From Lucinisca nassula (taxonomy: Eukaryota > Mollusca > Bivalvia > Lucinida > Lucinidae), in the NCBI GenBank assembly GCA_963580285.1, contig OY757020.1, positions 96,785,497 through 96,849,496 of the forward strand: a stretch of 64,000 bases of DNA, given 5' to 3'. Position numbers and translations under genes: made by a program. The notes beneath the pieces are model-generated. The model was given only the letters and a program-made list of their open reading frames with translations, was not told where the DNA came from and made no database searches. Shown in pieces: positions 54,974 through 64,000 of this stretch; positions within the stretch are counted from its first letter, which is position 1; the number at the start of each line of letters is the position of its first letter.

Positions 54974-55045
54974 CTGCAGGGTCTGAAGGGAGAGGTAGTC
55001 AACCACACTGTCGGCAGAGTACTCACACTGTTTGTGAGATGTCAT
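54974..55045 (-). CDS. Possible first exon, MTSHKQCEYSADSVV
   Basis: An ATG at 55045 opens 24 codons ending DYLSLQTLQ before GTACAG, with an in-frame TGA 12 bases upstream. It lies in a repeat-poor stretch about 7.4 kb upstream of myosin exon 1 and ends in phase 0, so it could splice to a CAG inside exon 1 and replace the first four residues. The opposite strand is also open across these bases, which weakens the call. No product is recognised. Confidence 0.35.
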
Positions 55046-55424
55046 GCATCCCAGTCACAGTCGAAACAAGTTATTCACATCATCTATGACACTGACAATG
55101 CAATTAATAATTAATGAGCAAAGTCTACATGACTGAAAACCAGGAAGTTTACATTACCAAATTTGATAAGCGTCCACAAACACGGATCAAAGAAAAAGTA
55201 TTTTGTTTCCATACTTACTCAAAACAATAGCTTGTATTTCATTAAACGATTCTTAACCTGCATATTACCATGTCGTTTACATGAAATAATTGTCGATCTT
55301 GATCTCTGTTCTATTTTAATAAAAATAAGCACTGAACTGTAAAATTCTCACGTTTAATGTTTACTCATCCAAGTCATCCAGGTGCAATGTAGGCTGGTTC
55401 TAACATTTATTAACCGTAGATTGT

Positions 55425-55640
55425 TCAATATGTTGGAGATTCTGTAAACCAGTCTAATATCGGTTGAAAATAGATTTCCCGCCATCTGTCAAAATGAGAA
55501 TCGTGCACGTGAAATGTGTTTTCTACAAGCTCGAGCCACGTCGGGAGCCACGTTTTGGGTTTGACTTGAAGTTGCACAGGAAACATTCCGAACAGGTAAT
55601 GGTAGACGCACTTACCTTTTGACATACTTTTTTCTGTCAT
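55425..55640 (-). CDS. 71-codon open frame, unrecognised
   Basis: Begins MTEKSMSKGKCVYHYLFG and is rich in Trp, Phe and Tyr (PTWLELVENTF, DRWREIYF). It lies in repeat-free sequence. A strong donor, G|GTAAGTGCG, occurs after the eighth codon (exon end 55616), so the start may instead be a tiny first exon with the rest intronic. No family is recognised. Confidence 0.22.
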   Translation of the reverse strand: MTEKSMSKGKCVYHYLFGMFPVQLQVKPKTWLPTWLELVENTFHVHDSHFDRWREIYFQPILDWFTESPTY

Positions 55641-55669
55641 TGTAATGAGTGACAGCTCAGAACAACTGC

Positions 55670-55800
55670 AAAAGTAAAGTGAAACTTCAATAACTCGTAC
55701 ACGGATAGTTTTCTTTTACCTTGACTAGTTTGAACCCTTCTGGAGTCCCTTGAGAATATTTCCCAAAGCTTCAGGTATTTATCTGTCTACTGTTACTGCG
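55670..55800. mobile_element. Tigger-like MITE remnant
   Basis: GTGAAACTTCAATAACTCGT and CTGGAGTCCCTTGAGAATAT resemble the left part of T1. Confidence 0.4.
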
Positions 55801-55861
55801 ATTGGTTATGACTGCCTGATCTGCCTGATAACATATACCAAAAGCTAACCCCAGGATCATG

Positions 55862-56135
55862 GTATCCCACCCATAGGGGCTAGAAGAAATAAATGGGCTG
55901 CATGATGCTTCCATGCAGAGCTGATTCCGACTGCACTCCACCCGTGACAATCATCCCGTGACACGCTCATTTTAGGACGGTTGTCAGTTTCTGGTGAAAG
56001 AATGTGCACTGTACTGATTAACTGCTTACATATGAGCCTGCCCAGGAAAAGTGTGTATGGGTAAACTGACCGCTCAAAAATGACCTCAAATAGTGTTAAG
56101 TGGGCCGTTAAATTCCAATACAAACAAACAAACAA
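55862..56135 (+). mobile_element. Chimeric SINE, A head and B tail
   Basis: ACCCATAGGGGCTAGAAGAA head of family A runs straight into TCAGTTTCTGGTGAAAGAAT and the (CAAA)n tail of family B. Confidence 0.65.
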
Positions 56136-56387
56136 TTTGGTGGATTGGACCTGCTCCAAAGTTTGCTGGTGTAGTGAATATGATTATGAGGAAGATGTTG
56201 TGACACCCTCATCGAATGACATTTTGCCACATCGAACTTCATCTGCCAATCGGCCTCCCACTATGTCATATTGGTACTAACAATTCCATTCAATTAAAAT
56301 TTTATTCAGATTGCCAAATACATTTTAGCGCATCTCACATAAAACCATGAAAACAGATGTTCTTGTGAGAGGGTCATACTACATGTA

Positions 56388-56585
56388 CCTAAGCCTGCCC
56401 AGGTTAAGCGGTGCGAGTCGGACCGTCCATGCTTATAGACCCCTATTGGTTTCATAGGGCGGCATGGCTTGAGATGTCATTTCATATCAATGTCGGGTAA
56501 AAGTCCCACATAATTGGAAGCAACGTCTCCAAAATGACACATAAAGTGTTGAAGGGGACGTTAAACCTCAAATCAAACAAACAGA
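56388..56585 (+). mobile_element. SINE family A, 5' truncated
   Basis: From CTAAGCCTGCCCAGG to the AATCAAACAAAC tail. Confidence 0.75.
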
Positions 56586-56765
56586 TGTAATGACATCTCA
56601 AGCCCTGCCGCACAATGTAACCAATAGGGTTTATAAGCATGAAAGAGTCCGACTCGCACCGCTTTGCCTGGGCAGGCTTAGATCCTCTAAGTGGTTTACC
56701 AGTACTTTTGTGTGGGTAGGTTTCAGCTCTGCGTGGAAGCATCATGCAGGTGGGCGGGGGCCGAA
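56586..56765 (-). mobile_element. SINE family A, tail lost, facing the previous copy
   Basis: GACATCTCAAGCCCTGCCGC to the gtgggcggggg head; with the preceding copy it forms a large inverted pair. Confidence 0.7.
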
Positions 56766-56804
56766 ATATCTGTTGCTATGCCCTGATTTCTTAATTCAGC
56801 AGGT

Positions 56805-57000
56805 TTAACCCATTGTATGCGAGAAACCTCTAAAGGGGTACCTTGGCAAACAGTGCAGTCCCAGATCAGACGCCACAGAATGCGGCATCTGATCAGGGCA
56901 TGCACTATTTGCTAACAGAATTTTCCGTGAAAAATAGAAAAACAAAAAATAGGCCTGACACCCCTTATATGACAAATGGACTTGTCCAACATATAGCAAT
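56805..57000. repeat. Hairpin repeat (gatcagacgccac type)
   Basis: CCCAGATCAGACGCCACAGA and GCGGCATCTGATCAGGGC; right flank ACCCCTTATATGACAAATGG recurs at 45496. Confidence 0.6.
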
Positions 57001-57007
57001 GGCAGAG

Positions 57008-57316
57008 GCCGGCCTCAGTGGCTCAGTCGGATGCGCGTCTGACTGGTGATCAGGAGGACGCGGGATCGACTCCCGCCGGGGTCGGCAACATTCTTTCGTG
57101 GAGATTGATCATGAAATCTTTTCTACGGTCATTCTCTCCCTTCCGCTGATTCAAGAAGGGCAGTTGTCAGTTTCTGGCGAAAGAATGTGCACTGTACTGG
57201 TTAACCGCTTACGTATAAGCCTGCCCAGGAAAGTGTTGATAGGTAAACTGACCGACTCAAAAATGACCTAAATAGTGTTGACTGGGCCGTAAAACTCCAA
57301 AACAAACAAACAAAAG
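57008..57316 (+). mobile_element. SINE family B, full length, tRNA head
   Basis: TCAGTGGCTCAGTCGGATGC (A-box) and GCGGGATCGACTCCCGCCGG (B-box) in the first 80 bases, then the body GTACTGGTTAACCGCTTACG and the AACAAACAAACAAA tail. About 309 bp. Confidence 0.85.
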
Positions 57317-57376
57317 CAATGGCAGAGTCCACTAGTATACATTCAATGAGTTATATTTCCTCTTATCGTCACACAG

Positions 57377-57448
57377 AACTATGTCTTTGTAGGTGTGGCT
57401 ATGGAGAAGATCATTGCTAATTCGTACTCGATGCTGGCTGTCATTGTG
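57377..57448 (+). CDS. Plus-strand exon A of an unrecognised gene
   Basis: Bounded by TCGTCACACAG and GTGAGT, with 24 open codons in phase 0: NYVFVGVAMEKIIANSYSML then AVIV. The other two frames carry stops. Joined to the exon at 60955 it makes a run of about 15 hydrophobic residues, suggesting a membrane segment. I do not recognise the family. Confidence 0.55.
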
Positions 57449-57489
57449 GTGAGTCTATAATATTATATCTGACCTCAACTGGAGATTGC

Positions 57490-57680
57490 CGTAAAATCCC
57501 CAAAATTGGTACACCTTGAGGCCTTGCTGTTATGCTCCTAAAATTTTAACAAATTTATTTCATGATCCAGCAAGGAGTGCAAAAGATGCAGACGGAATGA
57601 CAAACAGTGTAGACTCTGATCAGACTGCTCCTTTTAGCAGTCCGATCTGGGTCTGCACTGTTTGCTTAGGCCTGTCTGTT
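57490..57680. mobile_element. Gatccagcaagga MITE
   Basis: CACCTTGAGGCCTTGCTGTT, CATGATCCAGCAAGGAGTGC, hairpin GATCAGACTGCTCC. Confidence 0.65.
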
Positions 57681-57689
57681 GGATCATTA

Positions 57690-57915
57690 TGGTTTGGCCT
57701 AGTTAACACTATTTAGGTGATATCAAGCTGGTCAATTTATCTCACCACAATTCCTGAACAGGCTTTAATATACTATGCAGTTAATCAGTACAGTATACAT
57801 TTCTTTTGCCAGAAACTAGCAACTGCCCTTCTTGAATTGGTGGGAAGGAGAGAATGCCTGTAGAAAGGATTTCTGAAAGAATGTTGTCGACCCTGTCCGG
57901 TATCTGACCTGCTTC
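57690..57915 (-). mobile_element. SINE family B, old copy
   Basis: GTTAACACTATTTAGGTGAT to the 'gtcgaccctgtccggtatctgacc' head region. Confidence 0.6.
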
Positions 57916-57989
57916 CTTCCTTGGAACTCTAAAAATGGGACATGTATGTCTTCTTGACTTCAAGTTTAAGGATGTTTTGCAACACAAAA

Positions 57990-58255
57990 ATATCACCCCA
58001 GTCCATCGGGGCTTGAAAAAATAAATGGGCTGCATGATGCTTCCACGCAGAGCTGAAACCGACGCACATGAGTACTGGTAAACAGTTTGGAGGATCTAAG
58101 CCTGCGGTGCGAGTCTGACTGTCCATGCTTATAAACACTATTGGTTTAATTGGGCAGCAGGGCTTGAGATGTCAAAAAGTCCCACAAAATTGGAAGCAAC
58201 GTCTCCAAAATCACCTTTACAGTGTTGATGGGGACGTTAAACCTCAAATCCAACC
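57990..58255 (+). mobile_element. SINE family A, internally deleted
   Basis: CCAGTCCATCGGGGCTTGAA head to ACCTCAAATCCAACCAACC tail. Confidence 0.75.
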
Positions 58256-58261
58256 AACCAA

Positions 58262-58490
58262 CTAACCTGGAGATTACCGTAAAATCCAAAAAATTGGGGC
58301 ACCTTGAGGCCTTGCTGTAATGCTCCTTAAACTTCTAACAAATTTATTTCATGATCCAGCAAGGAGTACAAAAGATGCAAACAGAATGGCAAACAGTGTA
58401 GACTCTGATCAGACTGCTCCTTCAGTGAAGGAGCAGTCTGATCTGGGACTGCACTGTTTGCTTAGGCCTATCTGTCCCAATACTTTGGAT
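58262..58490. mobile_element. Gatccagcaagga MITE
   Basis: Close copy of 57490-57680 with a longer hairpin, CTCCTTCAGTGAAGGAG at the tip. Confidence 0.65.
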
Positions 58491-58576
58491 CATTATGGTA
58501 GTGGCCTAGTCAACAGTATTTAGGTGATATCAAGCTGGTCAACTTACCTCAACGCAATTCCTGAACAGGCTTATAC

Positions 58577-58942
58577 ATATAGAGGATCTTACATGAGTGC
58601 TCATGTATTATTGAATTTATTAAACGAGCTGAGGAAAGGGGATAAAATGCGAGGCTCTGCCGAGCATTTTATCCCTTTTCCTCAACAAGTTTAATAAATT
58701 CAATCATACATGCACACGAATGTAAGATTCTATTTATCATATGGCATTTAAAATGCATTTTGTTCACGATTGTTTTATAAAAATGTCAATATTCCGCCAT
58801 TAGTAAACGAGACGTCGTTAAGGACGTCGTACATATAACGTTACGGGACGTATCTAATTTGCATATTAAATCCACTAGTGGATTATCGAATTTATTACAT
58901 GGCGTTATTACATTCTCAGACGCGACATCATATGATAAATGC
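58577..58942. mobile_element. Catatgacgtc-type MITE, intact
   Basis: TAGAGGATCTTACATGAGTG to GACGCGACATCATATGATAA. Confidence 0.8.
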
Positions 58943-58949
58943 ATTTAAT

Positions 58950-59075
58950 CAGTTTTGCCAGATTCTTGAATCAGTGGGAATGAGAGATTGCCTGAAAAAA
59001 AGATTTCATGGTCAATCTCCTTGAAAGTTTGTAGTCGACTTTGTCAGCTACCAAACCTGCTCATGTCATTTCATC
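58950..59075 (-). mobile_element. SINE family B middle fragment
   Basis: Matches the 'cttgaat..gg..gagaga.gcc..' section of family B in reverse. Confidence 0.45.
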
Positions 59076-59173
59076 TCAATGTCAGTAAAAGTCCCACAAA
59101 ATTGGAAGCAACGTCTCCAAAATGACCTTTACTGTGTTGATCGGGATTTTAAACCTGAAATCAAACAAACAAG
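59076..59173 (+). mobile_element. SINE family A tail
   Basis: GTCATTTCATCTCAATGTCA to AAATCAAACAAACAAG. Confidence 0.75.
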
Positions 59174-59234
59174 ACTTAAGAATCCGTCAGCCAGTGTTTA
59201 CTGACTTCAGTATGTGAGTCTGTATGTACACCCA

Positions 59235-59538
59235 TTAACTTTTGTTTGTTTGATTTGAGGTTTAACGTCCCCGTCAACACTGTAAAGGTGATTTTGGAGA
59301 CGTTGCTTCCAATTTTGTGGGACTTTTACCCGACATTGAGATGAAATGACATCTCAAGCCCTGTCGCCCAATGAAACCAATAGGGTTTATTAGCATGGAC
59401 GGCCTGCCTCGCACCGCGGTTCCTGGACAGGCTTAGATCCTCTAAGCGGTTTACCAGTACTAGTGTGCGGGCCGGATTCAGCTCTGCGTGGAAGCATCAT
59501 GCAGCCCATATATTTCTTCAAGCCCCATATGGGCGGGG
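59235..59538 (-). mobile_element. SINE family A, full length
   Basis: GTTTGATTTGAGGTTTAACG tail to CCCCATATGGGCGGGGG head. Flanking TACACCCATTAACT occurs on both sides (59226, 59541) as target duplication. Confidence 0.85.
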
Positions 59539-59789
59539 GTTTACACCCATTAACTGCAAAGATGGTTAGCGTTAAGTTAGAAGTAGGTCACTGATGGTTA
59601 GGGTTATGTTAGTTAGCTCATTAGGGTTAAGATAATGGTTGAGTGTATTAAGTGGCTGACAGATTCTAAAGTCGCTCCCGTGGCTCTTTAAGTCTCAAAG
59701 TCTGGATTCCCATACCATTTCTTTAAAAACTCTATTTCATGTTAACCCTTAAAATGCCAATCACAACAGTTCTGAGCAGCTGCTTACAT

Positions 59790-59850
59790 TAAAACCCAGA
59801 TCAGACTGCTCCTAGAATCAGACTGCTCCTCTAGGAGCAGTCTGATTAGG
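59790..59850. repeat. Hairpin (agactgctcctag type)
   Basis: GATCAGACTGCTCCTAGAAT followed by AGACTGCTCCTCTAGGAGCA; one arm is duplicated. Confidence 0.55.
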
Positions 59851-59888
59851 GTCCACACTCCACACTTTGCCTGAATGCCAAAATAGGA

Positions 59889-60190
59889 ATGCCCCCGCCC
59901 ATCGGGGCTTGAAGAAATAGATGGGCTGCACGATGCTTCCATGCAGAGCTGAAACCAACCGCACACGAGTACTGGTAAGCCTCTTAGAGGATCTAAGCCT
60001 GCACAGGCAAAGAGGTGCGAGTTGGGCCGTCCATGCTTATAAACCCTATTTGTTTCATTGGGCGACAGGGCTTGAGATGTCATTTCATCTCAATGTCGGG
60101 TAAAGTCCCACAAAATTGGAAGCAACGTGTCCAAAATGACCTATACAGTGTTGACGGGGACATTAAACCTCAAATCAAACAAACAAACAA
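59889..60190 (+). mobile_element. SINE family A, full length
   Basis: Head CCCGCCCATCGGGGCTTGAA to tail; ATGCCAAAATAGG at 59875 and 60190 is the target duplication. Confidence 0.85.
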
Positions 60191-60254
60191 ATGCCAAAAT
60201 AGGTTTATAAAGTTTGCAAGAACATTTTCAGATGCAGCTTTTCTTGACATCTTT

Positions 60255-60345
60255 AGGGGTAACCTATGTTGTGGGTATTCATTAGAACTGCCTCACTGAG
60301 GCAGTTCTAATGAATACCCACAATATAGTTTTTTATGGAGAACTG
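60255..60345. repeat. Hairpin
   Basis: GTGGGTATTCATTAGAACTG and complement; MITE core without its ends. Confidence 0.6.
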
Positions 60346-60471
60346 ACATCAAATTTATTTTTCTTGTTTTGTCAGAGAAAAGAAGGTTTGACATTACATC
60401 TGAATTGGCTGCTGGGCAGGTGGCAGATTCACTATGAAATGTCAAATCTTATTTTCCTGGAAAAGTAATCT

Positions 60472-60870
60472 CATTACGCAATCACGCCTATACAAATACA
60501 TTGCCAGCTTTATCACCGAAAAAATGAAAATTTTATTATGAAAAATTGTGATATTTTTCTTATTTCTGCCCAAAATATATATTGTGGCACTCGTAAGAAC
60601 CACCTCACCGAGGCGGTCCTATCGAATACCCACAATCTATATTTTAGAGCAAAAATAAGAAAAAAAAAATTATATTTTTCTTATTTCTGCTCAAAATATA
60701 GATTGTGGCACTCGTTAGAACCGCCTCACCGAGGCGGTCCTATCGAGTACCCACAATCTATATTTTTGAGCTGAAATAAGAAAAATAAGGTATACCCCTG
60801 GAAACCCCAGTTTACTATATAAAAGGGGGGGTTCAAGGGGGTCAAAATTATATAGGCCTGTTTTCGTGAT
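60472..60870. mobile_element. ATCACGAAAACAC-type MITE with tandem-duplicated hairpin
   Basis: The ~115-bp centre (TTTCTTATTTCTGC..AAAATA to AAATAAGAAAA with a GAACCRCCTCACCGAGGCGG stem) is present twice. Confidence 0.7.
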
Positions 60871-60954
60871 TTATAAAATACATTTGCCCTTTTCTCTTCA
60901 AAATGTTGTTGTTGCCTCAAAACAGTTAATAATGTTAAGTTTGATATGTTTTAG

Positions 60955-61000
60955 GTTGTATCTATTGCCTTTCTTGACTGCCAGGCTCAAGATATTCGTA
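60955..61000 (+). CDS. Plus-strand exon B of an unrecognised gene
   Basis: Follows TATGTTTTAG and ends before GTAAGTAC. It has 15 codons plus one base, VVSIAFLDCQAQDIR, entering in phase 0, which fits the exon at 57377. The joined SMLAVIV/VVSIAFL is strongly hydrophobic. Very short, so support comes from splice sites and phase only. Confidence 0.4.
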
Positions 61001-61097
61001 GTAAGTACACATTCTGTTACTTTAATCCTTAAAATGCCAAGAACTGCATCTGAATTATGTTGCCAGTTGCAACTTCTTGCAGACTTTCAGACTTTTT

Positions 61098-61398
61098 TTT
61101 AGCTCACCGTCACGTAGTGACGAGGTGAGCTTTTGGGATCACTTTTTGTCCGTCGTCCGTTGTGCGTGCGTGCGTCCGTAAACAATTTCTTCAAACGACA
61201 TCTCCTCCTAAACCACTGAGCGGATTTTGACCAAACTTCACAGGAATGATCCTTAGGTGGTCCCCTTTCAAAGTTGTTCAAATGGTTCCGGTCCGTTTCA
61301 CATATAGGTCACAGGAGCCAAAAATAGATTGTTTTTTCACCGAAAACTTAAAAAATCTTCTTCTCTGAAACTGCAAGGCCCAGGCCTTTGATATTTGA
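61098..61398 (+). mobile_element. AGCTCACCGTCAC-type element, 5' part
   Basis: Starts with a hairpin (TTAGCTCACCGTCACGTAGT then gacgaggtgagct) and continues CAAACGACATCTCCTCCTAA and GATTTTGACCAAACTTCACA, a type I know to be frequent in bivalve genomes. Broken at 61399. Confidence 0.55.
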
Positions 61399-61742
61399 GG
61401 GTTTCTTTTTTTCGAGTGTCGAGTTTCGAGTTGAAATATTCGAGTTTCGAGTGGAAAACTTCGAGTTTCTAGTTAAAAACTTCGAGTTTCGAGTTGAAAT
61501 ATTCGAGTTCGAGTTGAAAACTTCGAGTTTCGAGTTGAAATATTCGAGTTTCGAGTTGAAATATTCGAGTTTCGAGTTGAAAACTTCGAGTTTCGAGTTG
61601 AAATATTCGAGTTCGAGTTGAAAACTTCGAGTTTAGAGTTGAAATATTCGAGTTCGAGTTGAAAACTTCGAGTTTCGAGTTGAAATATTCGAGTTCGAGT
61701 TGAAAACTTCGAGTTTCGAGTTAAAACTTTGAGTTTTGGGTT
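61399..61742 (+). repeat. 20/21-bp tandem array with Foldback-like terminus
   Basis: Starts GAGGGTTTCTTTTTTTCGAG, like the reversed right end of the element at 36318-38378, then about sixteen units of TTCGAGTTTCGAGTTGAAATA and a 20-bp variant missing one T. No opposite arm is found in the window. Confidence 0.8.
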
Positions 61743-61804
61743 GAAATGGACCGATGTCACTAAGCTCCCATTATATGTTTCACTCAATTGTTATTACAGT
61801 TTTA

Positions 61805-62022
61805 CCGCCGGCCCCGCCCATAGGAGCTTCAAGAAATATATGGGCTGCATGATGCTTCCACGCAGAGCTGAATCCGGCCCGCAAACTAGTACTGGTAAAC
61901 AGCTTAGAGGATCTAAACCTGTCCAGGAACCACGGTGCGAGACAGACCGTCCTTGCTTATAAACCCTATTGGTTGCATTGGGTGACATGCTTAATATGTC
62001 ATTTCATCTCAATGTCGGTGTT
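61805..62022 (+). mobile_element. SINE family A, 3' truncated
   Basis: GGCCCCGCCCATAGGAGCTT to TTCATCTCAATGTCGG, where it breaks into a repeat of 61758-61797. Confidence 0.75.
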
Positions 62023-62085
62023 ATTAAGCTACCATTATATGTTTCACACAATTGTTATTAAAGTCGCATTTTTATCTTTTTGCCG

Positions 62086-62382
62086 CTGGCCCCCGCCCAT
62101 AGGGGCTTGAAGAAATTTATGGGCTGCATGATGCTTCCACGCAGAGCTAAATCCGGTCCGCACACTAGTACTGGTAAACAGCTTAGAGGATCTATGCCTG
62201 TCCAGGAACCACGGTGCGAGGCGGACCGTCCATGCTTATAAACCCAATTGGTTTCATTTGGCGACAGGGCTTGAGATGTCATTTCATCTCAATGTCGGGT
62301 AAAAGTCCCACAAAATTGGAAGCGACGTCTTCAAAATGACATTTACAGTGTTGACAGGGACGTTAAACCTCAAATCAAACAA
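62086..62382 (+). mobile_element. SINE family A, full length
   Basis: Full copy. The 40 bases before it (AAGCTMCCATTATATGTTTC...) duplicate those before the previous copy, so SINE plus flank were duplicated in tandem. Confidence 0.85.
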
Positions 62383-62902
62383 AAACAAAAAAAATATTTT
62401 TGCCGCGTTTTAAGGTGTTAACTTCTTTATTTTTAATTTTTGATCAACACATACAGCGTTAAAGTTGTCAAACTCCGCCAACTTCTCAAAAAATAAAAAA
62501 ATAAAAAAAAAAATCATGCCCCTAAATTATGTAATCAGATAGAGATTTCTGCGATTGCACCTTTGTGACAAGTCCCACCTTGTTGGTGTGGTTTGTCGAT
62601 TTATGGTCGACTGACGGAAACTTATGAGGGTTATTCAAATATCCTACAGGTTTAAAATGTGCACAATCGAGAGTGAAACAGAAAGTCGTTATTACCTGTG
62701 TACTTTTTTAATATTTGAGTAATATAGATCAAAGGTGCTGGATCTGTATTGCCTCTCCCACTAAAACCACGGATTTCATGTTTTTGACTGTCTACAGGCC
62801 ACTGCTTTGTACAACGTCCCTTAAGTTGGACGCTTCATTGGCTTCGTGCAGATATTCTTTCAACTGTAATGGGCATTTGTTTACATTTCGATAGTGAATA
62901 CT
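62383..62902. other. Unique stretch, no gene supported
   Basis: No repeat recognised. A TGACTGTCTACAG acceptor-like site at 62784-62796 opens a plus frame that could follow exon B in phase, but no convincing donor ends it. Confidence 0.35.
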
Positions 62903-63182
62903 GGAGTTTAACGGCCCAGTCAACACTATTTTAGGTCAATTTTGAGCCGGTCAGCTTTTCCTGGGAAGGCTTATACGTTAGCGTTTAACCAGGTCAGTGC
63001 ACATTCTTTCGCCAGAAACTGACAACTGCCTTTCTTGAATTAGCGGAAGGGAGAGAAAGACCATAGAAAAGATTTAATGATCAATCTCCACGAAAGAATA
63101 TTGCCGACCCCGGGAGGTATTGAACCCGCGCACTCCTGATTACCAGTAAGACGCGCATCCGACTGAGCTACCGAGGTCAGCA
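62903..63182 (-). mobile_element. SINE family B, full length, tRNA head
   Basis: Reverse copy from TGGAGTTTAACGGCCCAGTC to a tRNA-like head (GGTAGCTCAGTCGGATGCGC A-box; GGGTTCAATACC as a damaged B-box). Confidence 0.8.
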
Positions 63183-63475
63183 TAGTGTGAGTGACAGATT
63201 TGGACCTACGTTTTTGTCGAAAAATTAGAAAAATGTAGAAAGACCATCTGATTAAAGCAAAATGTATGCCATTCAGGAGACTGCGTCCTAAGCAGATGGC
63301 GTTGCTACACTGCCCTTATACGCGTTAGTATGATTTACGTTCTACCATTATATTCTTTTGTCCAACCATGACATCCAGTCATAATATTTTACATTTAAAG
63401 TGCTAAGAATATATATTGCTTTTGGTTTTACGGTCTTTCATGATAATTTCACTCATATCGAACCGATCGTTAATA
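63183..63475. other. No feature recognised
   Basis: Unique AT-rich sequence without splice-bounded open frames. Confidence 0.4.
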
Positions 63476-63477
63476 AA

Positions 63478-63615
63478 GGTGGGCGAAAACCTGAGTACCC
63501 GGAGAAAAACAACATCACCGTCCGTTGCAGAACATGTGACCAGGACCAGGCTCGAACAACAGCGGTGAGAGACCTTATAATTAAAATTCAGCGCTCTTAT
63601 CCACTAGGCCTCGAC
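63478..63615 (-). mobile_element. tRNA-derived SINE (family D)
   Basis: In reverse: GCCTAGTGGATAAGAGCGCT (A-box) and GTTCGAGCCTGG (B-box), followed by 'cactg/cgttgcagaac' body. Fragments at 31690 and 46760. Confidence 0.6.
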
Positions 63616-63711
63616 GAAAAATGTAGGTCAAACACATTGCACTCGTATTCTACTATATATCAAATCAATTTTAAACAGAATATCAAACTATTCGTATAAT
63701 ATGACTTTGAT

Positions 63712-64000
63712 TTGTTTGATTTGAGGTTTAACGTCCCAGTCAACACTGTAAAGGTAATTTTGGAGACATTGCTTCCAAATTTGTTGGACATTTACCCGAC
63801 ATTGAGATGAAATGACATCTCAAGCCCTGTCGCCCAATGAAACCAATAGGATTTATAAGCATGGAGGGTCCGACACTCACACCGCTTTGCTTGGGCATGC
63901 TTAGATTCTCTAAGCGGGTTACCAGTACTCGGTTGTGGGTCAGATTCAGCTCTGCGTGGAAGCATCATGCAGCTCATATATTTCTGCAGGCCCCGATGAG
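63712..64000 (-). mobile_element. SINE family A, running off the right edge
   Basis: TTGATTTGAGGTTTAACGTC tail through the body to the 'caggccccgatgag' head at the window end. Confidence 0.8.

Noticed and set aside
57020..57085. Functional tRNA gene
   Set aside because: A- and B-boxes are present but the acceptor stem does not close, and the sequence continues into a SINE body and (CAAA)n tail.
61388..61787. Repeat-rich open frames on both strands
   Set aside because: By-product of the 20/21-bp array; frames shift at each 20-bp unit.
62784..62880. Third exon of the plus-strand gene after exon B
   Set aside because: Acceptor and phase fit, but no convincing donor and the composition is not protein-like; left as a note only.

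Overview
The window is nuclear DNA of an animal, most likely a marine bivalve mollusc. It is AT-rich, has long introns with canonical GT/AG splice sites, and is saturated with repeat types I know from bivalve genomes: tandem-core 'pearl'/Helentron-like elements ending in short GC hairpins, tRNA-headed SINEs, and many small hairpin MITEs. The species cannot be named from sequence alone. No bacterial, viral, rRNA, CRISPR or plausible functional tRNA gene was seen.

The main gene is on the minus strand and runs right to left from about 47.56 kb to 5.36 kb. Eleven coding exons can be joined, and all ten junctions agree in splice phase. They give 446 codons of an unconventional myosin motor: P-loop, switch I, the LEKSR helix, switch II and the relay region. 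The closest resemblance I recognise is class III, but the start has no kinase domain. One exon has only 24 codons (16880-16951). The rest of the motor, the neck and the tail lie beyond the left edge. A possible alternative 5' exon lies at 54974-55045.

Weaker gene signals exist on the plus strand. Exons at 57377-57448 and 60955-61000 fit in phase and together give a hydrophobic segment of an unrecognised protein. An open exon with good splice sites lies at 53468-53660, and a candidate exon at 30267-30433 sits inside a myosin intron. A decayed reverse transcriptase (22880-23623, plus) and a LINE 3' end (about 13100-13560, minus) are pseudogenes.

Nearly everything else is mobile or repetitive. 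0-5 kb: receptor-motif tandem array, a SINE with a 17-bp target duplication, and duplicated modules. 5-13 kb: hairpin MITEs, then nested tandem-core elements. 13-28 kb: minisatellites, tRNA-Glu-like tandem repeats and MITEs crowding small myosin exons. 28-38.5 kb: a 2.04-kb TA-flanked element carrying six copies of a ~216-bp satellite, a tandem segmental duplication, and a 2.06-kb Foldback-like element whose inverted ends are made of 21-bp tandem repeats, inserted in a Tigger-like MITE with a clean 9-bp target duplication. 39-47 kb: more nested tandem-core arrays. 47-64 kb: SINEs and MITEs around the plus-strand exons.

The most interesting material is therefore the repeat biology: the Foldback-like element, the satellite-bearing element, dense perfect nuclear-receptor DR1 motifs inside amplified arrays, and hairpin modules shared between MITE families with different ends.
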